A stretch of DNA of 64,000 bases. Source: Incurvaria masculella. Its lineage: Eukaryota > Arthropoda > Insecta > Lepidoptera > Incurvariidae. Position 1 is the stretch's first letter, and the number at the start of each line of letters is the position of its first letter. Shown here one piece after another: positions 46,501-53,750 of the stretch. The stretch lies in contig OX335641.1 in the NCBI GenBank assembly GCA_946894095.1, positions 15,642,501 through 15,706,500 of the forward strand, given 5' to 3'. The position numbers and the translations under genes were made by a program. The notes below the pieces were generated by a model. It was not told the DNA's origin. It worked only from the letters and a program-made list of their open reading frames with translations, and made no database searches.

Positions 46501-48155
46501 GAAAAATGTTGGCGCAACTGCATGTTGTCGCTGGTCGTCGCTGTTCTATGTGGATGTATACACTTTGACTGTTGATGCTAATGGCCGACATTGCATTTGT
46601 TGGGATTTGGATGCTGTCGTCACATTTATACCATTTAGACAGTGGTGAAAGTGGACACGTCTAGTTTTAAATGATTTCATTTGTGCGAAAAAGGACGCAG
46701 TATTCGTGTTTGTTCAGTGTTTGTAATGCAAAATTTCTTAAAAAATTCAAATTTGTGAGATTTTTTTTATGCTTTTTTTAGATTTCCGGACCCCAATTTT
46801 GATTAAGAATAACGTATTTTGAGGCCTTTAGTAGGTATGTATTTTTTTTTTATTTTTAATCGCGATGTACTAATCTAAAGAATTTCTGCATTTTTTGTAC
46901 CTATTTGGGCAGCGGTTCTCTACATTAAGAAAAATTGCATTGCTTTGCAGTCGCGGAGGAACTGATTTTTACCTAATTACATATGTAAGGGCTATGAAGA
47001 CTATGAAGACTGTATACATTTATGATCTCGACATGTGAATATGTTTAATATGTTTACACCCTGGGCATTAAGGAAATGTTTTCGGCCGGATCTCTAAAAC
47101 CCATGTAATAAAAATAGAAGAGAATCATGTATTTTCGGTTTTGTTCTACCAAATTGTAGAGGATACAGAAATGGAGAGAGAGAGAATTCATATGGACCAA
47201 GAACTGAACTGCACTAACTTTCATAGTTATGCAGGTTGAAATTAATTGCTGCTTTGCTCCTAGGATAAGTTGTGCAAGTGTAACTTTTGTTTATTTCACT
47301 TTTTATCATGTATTTTTTTTTCAAGAACGATTTTGTTATTTTTTTGTTCTAATCTCTCGTTGTTTATATAGTTTATTATAATTTTTCCTTTTTTGTTTTA
47401 ATTTTGATTGTATGATTTTAAATGTAATTTTTGTGTTTCTGTTACTCAAAAAATGATTGTAATCGCTCGCTCGTGTGCTCGTGTAATGCTGTCACACGCA
47501 GATAAGCTATAGCTTCGCGTGTACAGGTGCAGTACTTTTGTTTAAAGTTATATTTATTAAATAAACGCCACGATGGTGGCACTGAAACTGAACTGAATTC
47601 GCTCAATCTTAACTATTTGTGGTATGAGATGTAGAATCACTCATTCAGGAAATAGGCAACCAGGGCAGTACTGGGAGATATAACTAATTATGTGTCCTAA
47701 TCTTCATGCATCCTCAGATCGGAAATTATTTCGATATAAGACTGACATGGGTTGAGCATGCAATACTATATTGGATGCCCATTTCAGTAAGTAAACAACG
47801 AATGTTGCTGGAGCACAGGGAATGGGTCAGCCCACAAAGACAACAGCTGATCGGAACAATGACATCTCAAAGCACGCCCGCGCGAGGCCCAGCCCGGGGC
47901 GGCCCTGGGGGCAGTGCGAAGCGCGGCTTCAGGCAATAACAGTCTCACCTCGAACTCCGCACGGTCCACCTCCCACTGCGAGCGCTCCAGCTCAAAGCGA
48001 GCCCACTCGTGCTGTATGAAGTGAAGAATGCCCGGAACCGAGTACACGAGCGCGGCGCTCGGCTCGTCGGACTTGCCGGCGCCGCCCGCCGCGCCCGCGC
48101 CGCCGCCGTTGTGCTGAGACGCCGAGTTGTCGTCCATAGTCGTCGGGATTCTCAT
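16572..48155 (-). CDS. Cka: Striatin (STRIPAK scaffold; Drosophila Cka orthologue), 7 visible coding exons
   Basis: Scaffold of the STRIPAK phosphatase-kinase complex: its coiled coil recruits the PP2A A/C core and GCK-family kinases, and its WD40 domain acts in protein binding. Exons in order: 48155-47949, 45406-45188, 43892-43727, 43304-43095, 35083-34982, 19570-19338, 17486-16572. All introns are GT-AG, phases agree at every join, and the total is 2052 nt (683 aa plus stop). Exons 1-2 carry ILHFIQHEWARFELER and the LVRRIKMLEYALKQER coiled coil. Exon 3 has YLQEIGYADTILDV. Exons 6-7 carry FRKTWN, LRSHFDG and six or seven WD repeats ending SAGADGLAKVFV. Vertebrate striatins are about 780 aa; the linker block normally between exons 5 and 6 (KLKEQY..ERKGKK type) is not found. 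Confidence 0.92.
18783..18958. repeat. Hairpin MITE, 176 bp
   Basis: CTTAGGCTAAGATAAA at the left pairs with TTTATCTCAGCCTTAG at the right. Inner arms AAGTAGTACTTTGTGACGTCAC and the inverse are near-perfect. A related half-copy is at about 36605-36665. Confidence 0.75.
19015..19290 (+). repeat. 5S-family SINE, 5'-truncated copy
   Basis: Body landmarks GTAGGGTTAATCCCGCCCGG, GGTACCATCGCATTGGATCA and GTTTTCCGTTCAGTTCAACG, ending in CATGTCCAGTTACAT plus an A-run. Confidence 0.75.
19338..19570 (-). CDS. Cka: Striatin exon 6 (poly-Gly and pre-WD40 segment)
   Basis: Acceptor catgcag ends at 19571 and donor GTCAGT starts at 19337. Starts with about 18 consecutive Gly codons from a (CCG)n tract on the + strand, then EEEPLALGELAQLTVSNE and DSFRKTWNAKYTLRSHFDG, directly matching the LGELAGLTV..FTLRSHFDG region of striatins. 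Confidence 0.9.
19876..20168 (+). repeat. TCCG-family repeat lacking the TCCG array
   Basis: Has GCACCCCAAGATTTCCCAAC, CGGAACCCTATTACTAAGCC and the TTGCCGCTATAACGAC block, ending in GTGCGAGCCCGACTCGCACTT. The tetranucleotide array is reduced to TGTCCATTGGTC. Confidence 0.75.
21050..21168 (+). repeat. 5S-family SINE body fragment
   Basis: AGGTTAAACCTGCCTGGGTT, CTACCATCTTATTCTAAGTG and TGTTTTCAATTTAGTTCATA align in order with the SINE body. Confidence 0.55.
21175..21265 (+). other. tRNA-like sequence with four tandem 13-bp A-box-like units
   Basis: AAAGCTTAGAGGT is repeated exactly four times (21175-21226), followed by AAAAGCACGAGACCACGGGTTG, AGCCTCGGGATACCC and a T-run with CTTTT. The last unit resembles a tRNA A box and GGGTTGAGCC a B box. 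There is no full cloverleaf, so this is a tRNA-derived relic at best. Confidence 0.4.
21377..24746 (+). repeat. Left (5') LTR, 3370 bp
   Basis: Contains about 2.5 tandem copies of a 131-132 bp unit (22360-22700; landmark GGGTTACAGGC.GTGGTTTTACG), a (GA)n stretch near 24319 and a GGGGGGG run just before the 3' end. Short open frames inside are repeated identically in the right LTR, but none has recognisable motifs. Confidence 0.85.
24747..31177 (+). other. Interior of the giant-LTR element
   Basis: 24747-29000 is G/T-rich and C-poor on the + strand, with G runs at 28090-28106, 28605-28623 and 28674-28690. 29000-30500 is more balanced and AT-rich, with two short hairpins containing CCAACCTT/GGTTGG (30130 and 30208). 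30780-30900 has degenerate GGTTAG-type phrases. No gene is supported. Confidence 0.6.
31178..34547 (+). repeat. Right (3') LTR, 3370 bp
   Basis: Same sequence as 21377-24746 wherever compared, which implies a recent insertion or ongoing gene conversion. Confidence 0.85.
34796..34905. repeat. Hairpin MITE, about 110 bp
   Basis: ATTCATGAAAGCGAAAGCGA near the left end pairs with CCTTTCGCTTTCATGAGA at the right. AGAAGTTC/GAACTTCT are in the inner arms. Confidence 0.7.
34982..35083 (-). CDS. Cka: Striatin exon 5 (acidic segment)
   Basis: Acceptor gcgcag ends at 35084 and donor GTGAGT starts at 34981. Encodes GEETDHEAEEVLHELNMLTE then HEGEKGGQGDDYPV. It corresponds to the ALKEFDFL-type segment of vertebrate striatin. 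The flanking introns are both phase 1, so the next exon could be skipped without a frame change. Confidence 0.8.
35140..35575 (+). repeat. Dispersed repeat family D, second long copy
   Basis: Follows the 9290-9840 copy in order: TTGCGCTGTGGCACC, GGCAACATGTCCAAAA, AACTTATAGCTAAAAGTAAA, GTATAAAGCGCGCCAAAAAC and CATCTAGTCCGATTAAATAA. Confidence 0.6.
35622..37110. mobile_element. Foldback element, 1.49 kb, arms about 600-700 bp
   Basis: Left-arm landmarks GAATTTACTTAAACAGTATC, AAGCTATATGTGAACT, ACCAAATATGGTATGCA, AACCTCAAAGTTCATCTTTA and GACTTATCCCCATTATAGA recur inverted and in reverse order on the right, around a centre near 36370. Arms are diverged by small indels and the right arm carries an insertion of the 18783-type MITE half. 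No coding sequence is seen. Confidence 0.75.
37481..37565 (+). other. tRNA-like locus (A-box and B-box match, poor cloverleaf)
   Basis: TAGCTGGTTGGTGTAGCGCG resembles an A-box region and GGTTCGAATCC is an exact B-box consensus, followed by a long T-run that could stop pol III. The T-stem does not pair properly, so a working tRNA is unlikely. Confidence 0.35.
37872..37999 (+). repeat. Two tandem copies of a 64-bp unit
   Basis: GTAGCGCAGTGATGAAAACG ... TTGATAGGTAAATT is repeated with one or two substitutions at 37872-37935 and 37936-37999. Confidence 0.85.
38182..38510 (+). repeat. TCCG-family repeat, near-complete copy
   Basis: TTTTTAGGGTTCCGTACCCA, TTACTAAGCCTCTGC, a (TCCG)n tract at 38238-38305 and the terminal hairpin GTGCGAGTCCGACTCGCAC with TTGGCCCG. 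Confidence 0.85.
38590..38980. other. CpG-rich segment next to the 100-bp array
   Basis: Unusually rich in CG (GTCGTCGTTG, GCGCGGCGCGTAC, GTCGCGCGGTCGCC) and in TCGAATAA-type phrases. 38660-38680 resembles a fragment of the TCCG family. No gene is supported. Confidence 0.4.
38983..41190 (+). repeat. Minisatellite array, 100-bp unit, about 23 copies
   Basis: Units start GGGTCTACGACCAGTGTTTC at 39081, 39181, 39281 and so on, exactly 100 bp apart. They contain ATAACGAAAAC, TTTTGACATGACAGACAGG, TAGATCAGGTCGGGGCG and TTGAGTGGTCGCATGATG. Units at 39681 and 40457 are shortened to 76 bp by the same 24-bp loss. Variants such as GATAAAACGAAAACCA recur at 39581, 40357 and 40733. Confidence 0.95.
41290..41455 (-). 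repeat. TCCG-family repeat, inverted 5' part
   Basis: TTGTTGTTATAGCGGTAAAATA, TTCAGCTGCCTACCTA, (GGAC)n, AGCGGAGGCTTAGTAATAGG and TTTTCACCCTTTGGGTACGG on the + strand, the inverse of the family. Confidence 0.8.
41732..41815 (+). other. tRNA-like locus
   Basis: AGTCGTGGCACAATGGTTTTAG resembles an A-box region and GTTCGGTTCCTGG a B box, with a T-run and TTTATAT after it. No convincing cloverleaf. Confidence 0.25.
42495..42770 (+). repeat. Partial relative of the 35.6-37.1 kb foldback
   Basis: AACCTCAAAGTTCATCTGTA, GACTTATCCCCATTATA, TTTTTACTTATATGATGCGA and GCTTTTCTAGCCCATATTGG follow the left arm and centre of the foldback, diverged. Confidence 0.65.
43095..43304 (-). CDS. Cka: Striatin exon 4 (poly-Gly and acidic segment)
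   Basis: Acceptor tgtgcag ends at 43305 and donor GTAACC starts at 43094. Encodes GRKLGGGGG, a Gly run from GC-rich GGN triplets, then SVQETAAVFANFEFLANQEM and acidic DMDEIDDLDS. FANFEFL matches the NFKFL-type motif of striatins. The frame is continuous with exons 3 and 5. Confidence 0.85.
43305..43726 (-). other. Cka: Striatin intron 3 (422 bp)
   Basis: More than half is a - strand SINE insertion (43415-43640). The rest is AT-rich. Confidence 0.7.
43415..43640 (-). repeat. 5S-family SINE, 3'-truncated copy with part of the 5S head
   Basis: Reading the - strand: GTAAGCACCTCTGAGCGCGG, TTCTGGATGGATGACC (5S box C-like), AGGCTGGCCGTGGTTCGG and the first part of the body to AGGGTTAATCCC and ATCGCATTGAAAGAATGAT. 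Confidence 0.7.
43727..43892 (-). CDS. Cka: Striatin exon 3
   Basis: Acceptor ttactcag ends at 43893 and donor GTATGT starts at 43726. Encodes GRQLIKQYLQEIGYADTILD and VRSGRVRGLLGLNNNGEP, matching the segment after the coiled coil in striatins; the calmodulin-binding region lies here in mammals. Ends with one base of a split Val codon. Confidence 0.9.
43893..45187 (-). other. Cka: Striatin intron 2 (1.3 kb)
   Basis: The 270 bases next to exon 2 (44915-45187) are a tandem duplication of the donor region. About 44150-44185 shares ATGCCACTTCT.CTTC.TTTCTCTTC with 3440-3470. The rest shows nothing I can name. Confidence 0.65.
44915..45190 (-). repeat. Tandem triplication (about 100-bp unit) of the exon-2 donor region
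   Basis: On the - strand GGAAACAG|GTACGT occurs with cuts after 45188, 45087 and 44988. The variant CGGAAACAG|GTAGG occurs after 45122, 45023 and 44922. Units share GGCTGGTTGAGA.NGTNCTCC and CACTGAGNGAGTG blocks. Confidence 0.85.
45188..45406 (-). CDS. Cka: Striatin exon 2 (coiled coil)
   Basis: Acceptor cttgcag ends at 45407. Encodes ARIAFLQGERKGQENLKNDL and IKMLEYALKQERAKFHKLKY, nearly identical to vertebrate striatins; this helix mediates oligomerisation and PP2A binding. Ends AQWKQ with donor GTACGT from 45187. The donor neighbourhood is tandemly repeated three times downstream (see findings). Confidence 0.92.
46092..46376 (+). pseudogene. Non-LTR retrotransposon relic, end of RNase H domain
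   Basis: The frame reads TAWKGLVNCRQAREVIPS and then RTVVGIRTG, matching the ...W...CRQAK..P......LR.VVG.LTGH pattern at the end of the RNase H domain in insect LINEs (R1/Jockey-type). The usual GH after LTG is lost. Only the C-terminal fragment remains. Confidence 0.55.
46377..46640 (+). repeat. LINE 3' UTR, + strand copy
   Basis: Follows the RNase H relic; shares with 57486-57815 (inverted) the blocks ATGAGCCATCC.GACATGGACCA, TTAGTCCATGGCAATACCAT, GTTGGCGCAACTGCATGTTG and CGACATTGCATTTGTTGGGA. Confidence 0.7.
47949..48155 (-). CDS. Cka: Striatin exon 1 (N-terminus)
   Basis: Starts MRIPTTMDDNSASQ and ends WEVDRAEFE, with donor GTGAGA from 47948. The second Met at 48137 is in frame and could also serve as start. 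A Gly/Ala linker precedes VYSVPGILHFIQHEW, the conserved start of the striatin coiled-coil and caveolin-binding region. The first ATG overlaps the stop of a short upstream ORF. Confidence 0.88.
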
Positions 48156-48228
48156 AGCATGTCCACCATTACCGAGGGCGCTCGACTACCGCCCGCTCGC
48201 CGCCTCCACCTCACGCGGTGCGCCTCAT
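48152..48228 (-). promoter_or_regulatory. Cka: Two short upstream ORFs in the striatin leader
   Basis: uORF 1: ATG AGG CGC ACC GCG TGA at 48228-48211. uORF 2: ATG GTG GAC ATG CTA TGA at 48169-48152. The stop of uORF 2 overlaps the main start as ATGA (48155-48152), a layout allowing termination-reinitiation. Confidence 0.6.
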
Positions 48229-48340
48229 CGCACCGCCGACCGCCGGAGCGCGCTCTCGTTTCCGTTTCGCGAGATTCTACTCCACCCGAACTTATATCCG
48301 CACACTTTACCTAGGTCCCGTCCGCACGGGTTTTTGCTTT
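48170..48340 (-). promoter_or_regulatory. Cka: Probable striatin 5' UTR / promoter-proximal CpG-rich segment
   Basis: The 170 bases upstream of the first ATG are rich in CG (GAGCGCGCTCCGGCGGTCGG on the - strand), like the first exon of a housekeeping gene. No TATA box or transcription start can be fixed. Confidence 0.4.
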
Positions 48341-48498
48341 TTCTTTTCTCTCTCTCCGACCGTCCATCCATCCATCCAAAAGCAATGTTGCTACTGCGTC
48401 ATAAAAAAAATTCAGTATTGCCACAATCGCATGGAACGGCAAATATGACATTGCCATTTATTCTTGTCCACCTGCCCAGCGAGTCGTGAGATTCTCAC

Positions 48499-48855
48499 CA
48501 GAGTGGGCAGTCTGAGTTCTCACCGAAATTGGCGTTTACGGCAAACCGATCGACTGGCGTTTTCTCCAAACTCCATACAAGTTTTTACTAGATATTCTGT
48601 GGTTTTACTTCTTCAAGCTGTCAAAGTCAAACGCGGACTTCCGATTTGTATGAAAACGCAGAGTGGACGTAAACCGCAACGTCGACGTATTTACGGCAAC
48701 GTTGAGTAAGCTGTCAAATCAAGCTCGGACTCGCAAATGTTAGTTCGCTTAACGCCCGCTGCGCGCGCTCTTCAATTTCTCCATACATTTTAAAACGCCA
48801 GTCGATCGGTTTGCCGTAACGCCAATTTAGGTGACAAATTAGACTACCGGCTCTG
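48499..48855. repeat. MITE family M, full copy
   Basis: Starts AGAGTGGGCAGTCTGAG..CTCACCGAAATTGGCG and ends CGCCAATTTAGGTGAC ... AGACTACCGGCTCT. The interior matches 2875-3218 in inverse orientation. Confidence 0.8.
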
Positions 48856-50317
48856 GTGAGTGAGTTACACTTGACTCACCGGTGACTCACATATGAGAAA
48901 ATCATGAGTGATTTTTTGTCTTTTCGTGCACTCGGCCCTTAGTGTGTGTTATATAAAAATATTAATGTTAATTCCATTGTACGCCACGCCGGTTCTCTTT
49001 CCGCACGGACTCTATCAATTGTAATAAAACCAATCAAAGTATCACATTCGTTATAGTAGAGCTTTCGATGTTGCCAGCAAAGATACTGCAGCGCCATTGG
49101 ACCCCTTTCTACTTTTTTCTGTCAGACTGTACGTACAAGAGTGCGCCAACGTCTGCGGTTCTACTCATGACTTTCTCATATGTGTGAAACAAATTACTGT
49201 AAAAAAATGTACGGTAACCATGAAATAATTATTATAATATTATTATTAAACAGTAATAAACGTCAGGATAGGTATGATATAAATACATGTTATCATTCCT
49301 TCCCCTAGCATATCAAAATTGATGTATGTTTATAATATGTATGCAGGCAGAAGGATATTAATAGCGACGATTGTTGTTTTTTGTGATTTTTTGCATCATC
49401 ATATGTATCATCGTATGCATCATAATATATTTTATAATTACAATTATTCCACAGAATATAATACTGGTACATCGTATAGTCCCACATAGCTTAGTTTTTG
49501 AAAAAAAATCCCCCATTGATCGGGAAAATATTTATACAACCTGCTGAAAAAATGGAGGAATTAAAAATTACTATTTTAGATTAATAATATTATTGAAATT
49601 ATAACTAAATTAGATATTTAATTATATTAATTTAAAAAAATGGGGATTGTAGAAGTCGGGTTACTTACTACCGCTAGTTTTGTTTCTTGAATTCTATGAA
49701 GAAAATAAACCCCAACATTAATCCCGGAGGTTATACTCTGTCAAACCATATTTTTTGCTATCCAATTTAGATTAGACTTTATATTATATTTTTTTATTTC
49801 GTTATAATCTAACAAGGAGTTTTCGACTATGTACATCTCGGGATGACATCAAACCACTAATACTACTATCCTTTCGGGAAAACGGCGTGAAGGTATGTAT
49901 TTATGTATGTATGGCTAACCTAAACCACAAACATATCTTCACAAACTAATAATAATTTAATAAAAATAAAATAACCGTGAGCCCTGTCAGCGGCAGGCAT
50001 ACATCGCGCGGAAAATTTGACTTTGATACTACAAGTAGAGGACACAGAATATAAAATGAAACGCGTCACCGCTTTCACTCGCCCTTTAGATGCAGTAACT
50101 ACGTATCGTGTGCAATACTGCAGAAATGCGCGCTCTCTTCATTGTCGTTTTACTACTATTGCGGCTGTTGGCCAAATTCTATGTATATCAACACCTCAAA
50201 AACACCTTCATTGTCACATAATGTTAGTAAATAGTTATCCGCTTGCAAATTGTTCATTGTTAAACATTAAATACTATTATTTTTTGAAAACATATCAAAC
50301 AATAGTTCGAGGTTACA

Positions 50318-50600
50318 TTGTGAGCACCGTTAGCACGCTCACAATCGGTCCGATTTGATATCGCAAATATTGCAGTAATCGCGAATACTGATTCGGACCA
50401 GGTGTTTGCACGAATATATTTGTGAGCACTGTCAACCCAATTCGGACCAAAGGGCCTGAGCACCGTAAGCACTAGAGCGATGACGTCATCGTGACGTCAT
50501 ACCTCACAATCTTGCATTTGTGAGCACTGTCAGCGCGTCTCGGACCAACTGTATTCACGCTGTCAACGTTTAAGCGCAATTCGGACCATAGCCTAGTAGC
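50318..50600. repeat. Segment with recurrent TGTGAGCACTGTCA / ATTCGGACCA phrases
   Basis: GAGCACCGTTAGCACGCTC forms a short hairpin at 50320. TGTGAGCACTGTCA occurs at about 50421 and 50519, CTGAGCACCGTAAGCAC at 50456, and ATTCGGACCA at about 50391, 50440 and 50579. Probably a transposon end with subterminal repeats. Confidence 0.4.
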
Positions 50601-51524
50601 AGCTGCAAGGACGTGGTACAGCCAAGGACGTTAGTGGAAATTATTATATTATCTATGGTGGAAATGACATTTTGCTGCCATCATGGATTAATGGCCGATC
50701 CCCCTTAGATGAAAAAGAATGGATACGGTACCTCCATACTGACGATAGTTCAAAAGCGTTCCTATTTTTTAAAAAACTCACACACCTATACTTTTACATG
50801 CACACCAAACTCTACTACGTAAAGGGTAATAGAGCAGGACCAAGGTATAAGGAAATGCATCATGCGAAAAAGTGACAAATAGATTCATCTAATCGCTGAA
50901 GAATGAAATGAGAGAAAAATTTCCTTAAGTTGAATTAGTTATAGCATGAGAAAAAGGGATGGTGACATTTGTGACATCTGGTCGTAGATATAGTGCATAA
51001 TTCATCCTAATCCATCATGACACATCAACGATGCGCGCATCCTAAGCCCTTTGAGCAGAATGGCGCGTCAAAACTAAATGAAAAATGAAAGTGACAACGG
51101 CAGGGTTGCCAAAAATGATCACGAAAATAAATAACAATATATTGTATTGTGCATTAAAATATTAAGGTTCCTATTTAGTGATAGTGGTCAGAACAAGTAG
51201 TACCATGATTGTATAGTTAACAAGGCATCAAATAATCTTTTCGCGAATTTGCAAGCGGGAAAATGAAAAAAATATTAATGGAATCATTCATTAAACCATC
51301 GTTATTCTGAGTAAAAATCATCGATATTAAGGATAAATTAATAAAGTCGAATATACACAATTTGTAAATATTGAAATCATAAAATAAAATAAACACAAAG
51401 AGGGAATCATTAATGTATTGCAAGTATGGGTCAAACATTGCAAAACAAATAAAATTGATTATTCTTGAATTGTCCATGTTTGCATTTTATGCATTTAAAA
51501 ATTTCGTTCAATGCGTTTTAGATG

Positions 51525-51944
51525 CTAAAAAATAGTCCAAATAATAGTCAGTACAGTGTTATGTAAAACCTGTTGATGATTATTGCCGTTCGCCGTAAAT
51601 GTGTGATGGTATTTTGATAAACCACTAAGTTCTTTCTTTTTAAATTTTTTTTTATTTCCTCCAAATAGGTTCAGTTTATTACGCTTTTGTCCTTTTGTGG
51701 CGGCTTTAATCCCCGGATTGGTTTTATGTATATGATAAAGTTTTACATTTACATATTTTTCGATAATAGCCCTAAGAAGATGGAGTCTATGATTAAATGT
51801 AGCAGGTTGAAGGAATGAATACTCATTCAATGACAAAAGGTCATTTGAGCCAAGAAACAACTTGAGAATTTTAATCTTTATGGAAACGAGCTGTCTGTCA
51901 CATGTAAAATTTTGACCATTTTCAAGGATGTACCTTTTTATCAC
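51525..51944 (-). CDS. Unassigned open frame, 139 aa, possibly transposon-derived
   Basis: An uninterrupted frame in AT-rich DNA. It contains FNHRLHLLRAIIEKYVNVKL and a basic stretch KGQKRNKLNLFGGNKKKFKK. This reminds me of the C-terminal ends of some TE-encoded insect proteins, but I cannot name a family. There is no good start context and no neighbouring exon. It may be a chance frame. Confidence 0.2.
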   Translation of the reverse strand: MIKRYILENGQNFTCDRQLVSIKIKILKLFLGSNDLLSLNEYSFLQPATFNHRLHLLRAIIEKYVNVKLYHIHKTNPGIKAATKGQKRNKLNLFGGNKKKFKKKELSGLSKYHHTFTANGNNHQQVLHNTVLTIIWTIF

Positions 51945-52537
51945 AGCCTCAGAACTAAGACATATTATACAAACATCCTAAACGACATTATAAAAAATAA
52001 TAAACAGTACGTAGACTATTGTTTTTTGGCAGCCCTACTTGTTTTTAAAATAAAATTTAGTTCAATATGTAATACTGAAATGAAAACAAAAATAAAAATC
52101 GAACTGACAATTTAAATTTGCTTGCCATGTGCCAACCCTGTTTGCGCCTTTACAATACATAAAAGGTTTCAGGTCAACTAAACTAAAAATATACTGAAGT
52201 GATTCCATTGCTCTCGTTGTCCTTTATGGCGTTATTTCCATATTTTTCAACAACACAAGACGACATTTTGTCGATACTTTGAAATCTCGCCCAACTGAAT
52301 TCATCACTGACGTCTGACACCAACTGAGAGCATATCGGCTGACTGAGCTTACTTTTGACTTACTTTATTTATTTTTTTCTCTGCAGAATAGTTATGGCTA
52401 GTTGTATGGAAATTATTTCTCAATACATTCTTCAGCTCCATGCATTCAACCCCGTGATTATTACATTATGTTTGAAAATAGAAAATTAAATTCCTGCAAT
52501 TTCTCAGCAGCCCATGAGTTACCACAGAGAAAATAAG

Positions 52538-52696
52538 CCCCGGTTGCACGAAGAGACGGCCGAGTTAATCAATGTTCAAACACGTCACTTTTAGTGATCC
52601 GCATACAGTTCCGTCCATACTGTCCACACAAAGAGACGTGTTTGATCAAACTTTGACGTTGATTTAGATTTTTTGTACGTTCGTGCACTCGGCCCT
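52538..52696. repeat. MITE, about 159 bp
   Basis: Left end GCCCCGGTTGCACGAAGAG and right end CGTTCGTGCACTCGGCCC are imperfect inverses, with ACACGTC/GACGTGT inside. A lone right end is at about 48924-48943. Confidence 0.65.
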
Positions 52697-52839
52697 AAAT
52701 GTTTATGACAGTCATGTAAATATCGAAATAGGCAGGAATTCTAGCGTTTGAGAGATGGTTTCCAAAACGCTTTCCATACCAACTGTCAAACGCATACTAT
52801 ATTTTTTACAGGCGATGTCAGCTTCTCGATAGCGTTCGT

Positions 52840-53351
52840 AGTAGTGGGCCAGGTTGCACTTTGTGGGAAACACCTTGGCAGGGATTCAATTCCATTGTTT
52901 ACCGACCCAATAGAGAAAGGATCTAGGGGATCGCTTGGTTGGTTCTTATCAGAATTCACAGTAGGTACTTTAGTTATACAAATTAGAGAAATATTTTATG
53001 AATAATATAGATGTAATAACCTGGGTTCCAAGTCATACTTCAATAGCTGGTAACAGTATTGCTGATGATTATGCAAAAGACGTGGTTATCAGAGGGGATA
53101 AAGCTAACTATAAAAATTACTGCTATGATCTAGTAAACCTTTCCAAACTTCACGTCCTAAAATTGTGGCTCAAACTATGGAAAAGAACTAGTGTCCATGG
53201 TTACCCATCCACCTTTGAGCATTATGGGCGAAAAAATTATAGTGTGATTTCTCTATTTGACAATAAAACAACTGTTCATATATGGGTAATTTTATTTAAA
53301 TTGAATATCAGCATTTTCGAAACAGGAAAATACAATCAACACAAGCGTTGA
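52840..53351 (+). pseudogene. Non-LTR retrotransposon relic with RNase H motif
   Basis: The frame from 52998 reads VITWVPSHTSIAGNSIADDY then AKD, matching the WVPSH.GI.GNE.AD..AK core of LINE RNase H domains, with GNE altered to GNS. The upstream segment GACTTTGTGGG-like/ TTTACCGACCC (52840-52960) also occurs at 10070-10200, so both belong to one dispersed family. No reverse transcriptase part is seen. Confidence 0.55.
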
Positions 53352-53593
53352 CTAGTCAAAACACGAAAATGCTTGCAATCTTACAAATATGTAATCCTTG
53401 TGTGGCATGATGCCGAAATGACCTTAACTTTTTATGAACACTGTTCACAATCTCCAAATGATCCATTTCCGATTAGCTATCAGTGTGGAGATTGTGAAAA
53501 TTGGATCATAACGTTCGAAAGCTCATCACATGCGAATTCGGGTCGACAAGACCTCTCAGCGCACGCGACAAGATGTCGAACATTGGAGTGTGT

Positions 53594-53750
53594 TTAGTTG
53601 GATTTCTTGGAGTCCTTGGAGGCGGAGCGCTCGCGGGAACGGGAGCGGCTGTTGGAGCGCTTGGGCGAGCGAGAGCGTGTGCGCGGCGAGCGGGAGCGAG
53701 ACGCAGAGCGCGGCGTGCGCGAGCGCGTGCGGCGGCGGGAGCGCGAGCGA
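53594..53750 (-). CDS. SR factor exon 3 (RS tail)
   Basis: Acceptor GTGTTGCAG ends at 53751; the first base completes AGT (Ser) with exon 2. Encodes [40 protein letters not shown] and [11 protein letters not shown], then TAA at 53596-53594. Confidence 0.9.

Larger units (their letters stand above)
45407..47948 (-). other. Cka: Striatin intron 1 (2.5 kb)
   Basis: Contains a LINE 3' end with RNase H relic on the + strand (46092-46640). The rest is T-rich with nothing recognised. Confidence 0.65.
48229..53590. other. Intergenic region between striatin and the SR gene (5.4 kb)
   Basis: Holds a family M MITE (48499-48855), a segment with GAGCAC phrases (50318-50600), an unassigned - strand open frame (51525-51944), a MITE (52538-52696) and a LINE relic (52840-53351). 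48950-50300 and 50640-51500 are AT-rich and unrecognised. Confidence 0.6.

Noticed and set aside
48009..48489. + strand frames over striatin exon 1 and its leader
   Set aside because: They lie opposite the N-terminal coding exon and CpG-rich leader and show no recognisable motif.
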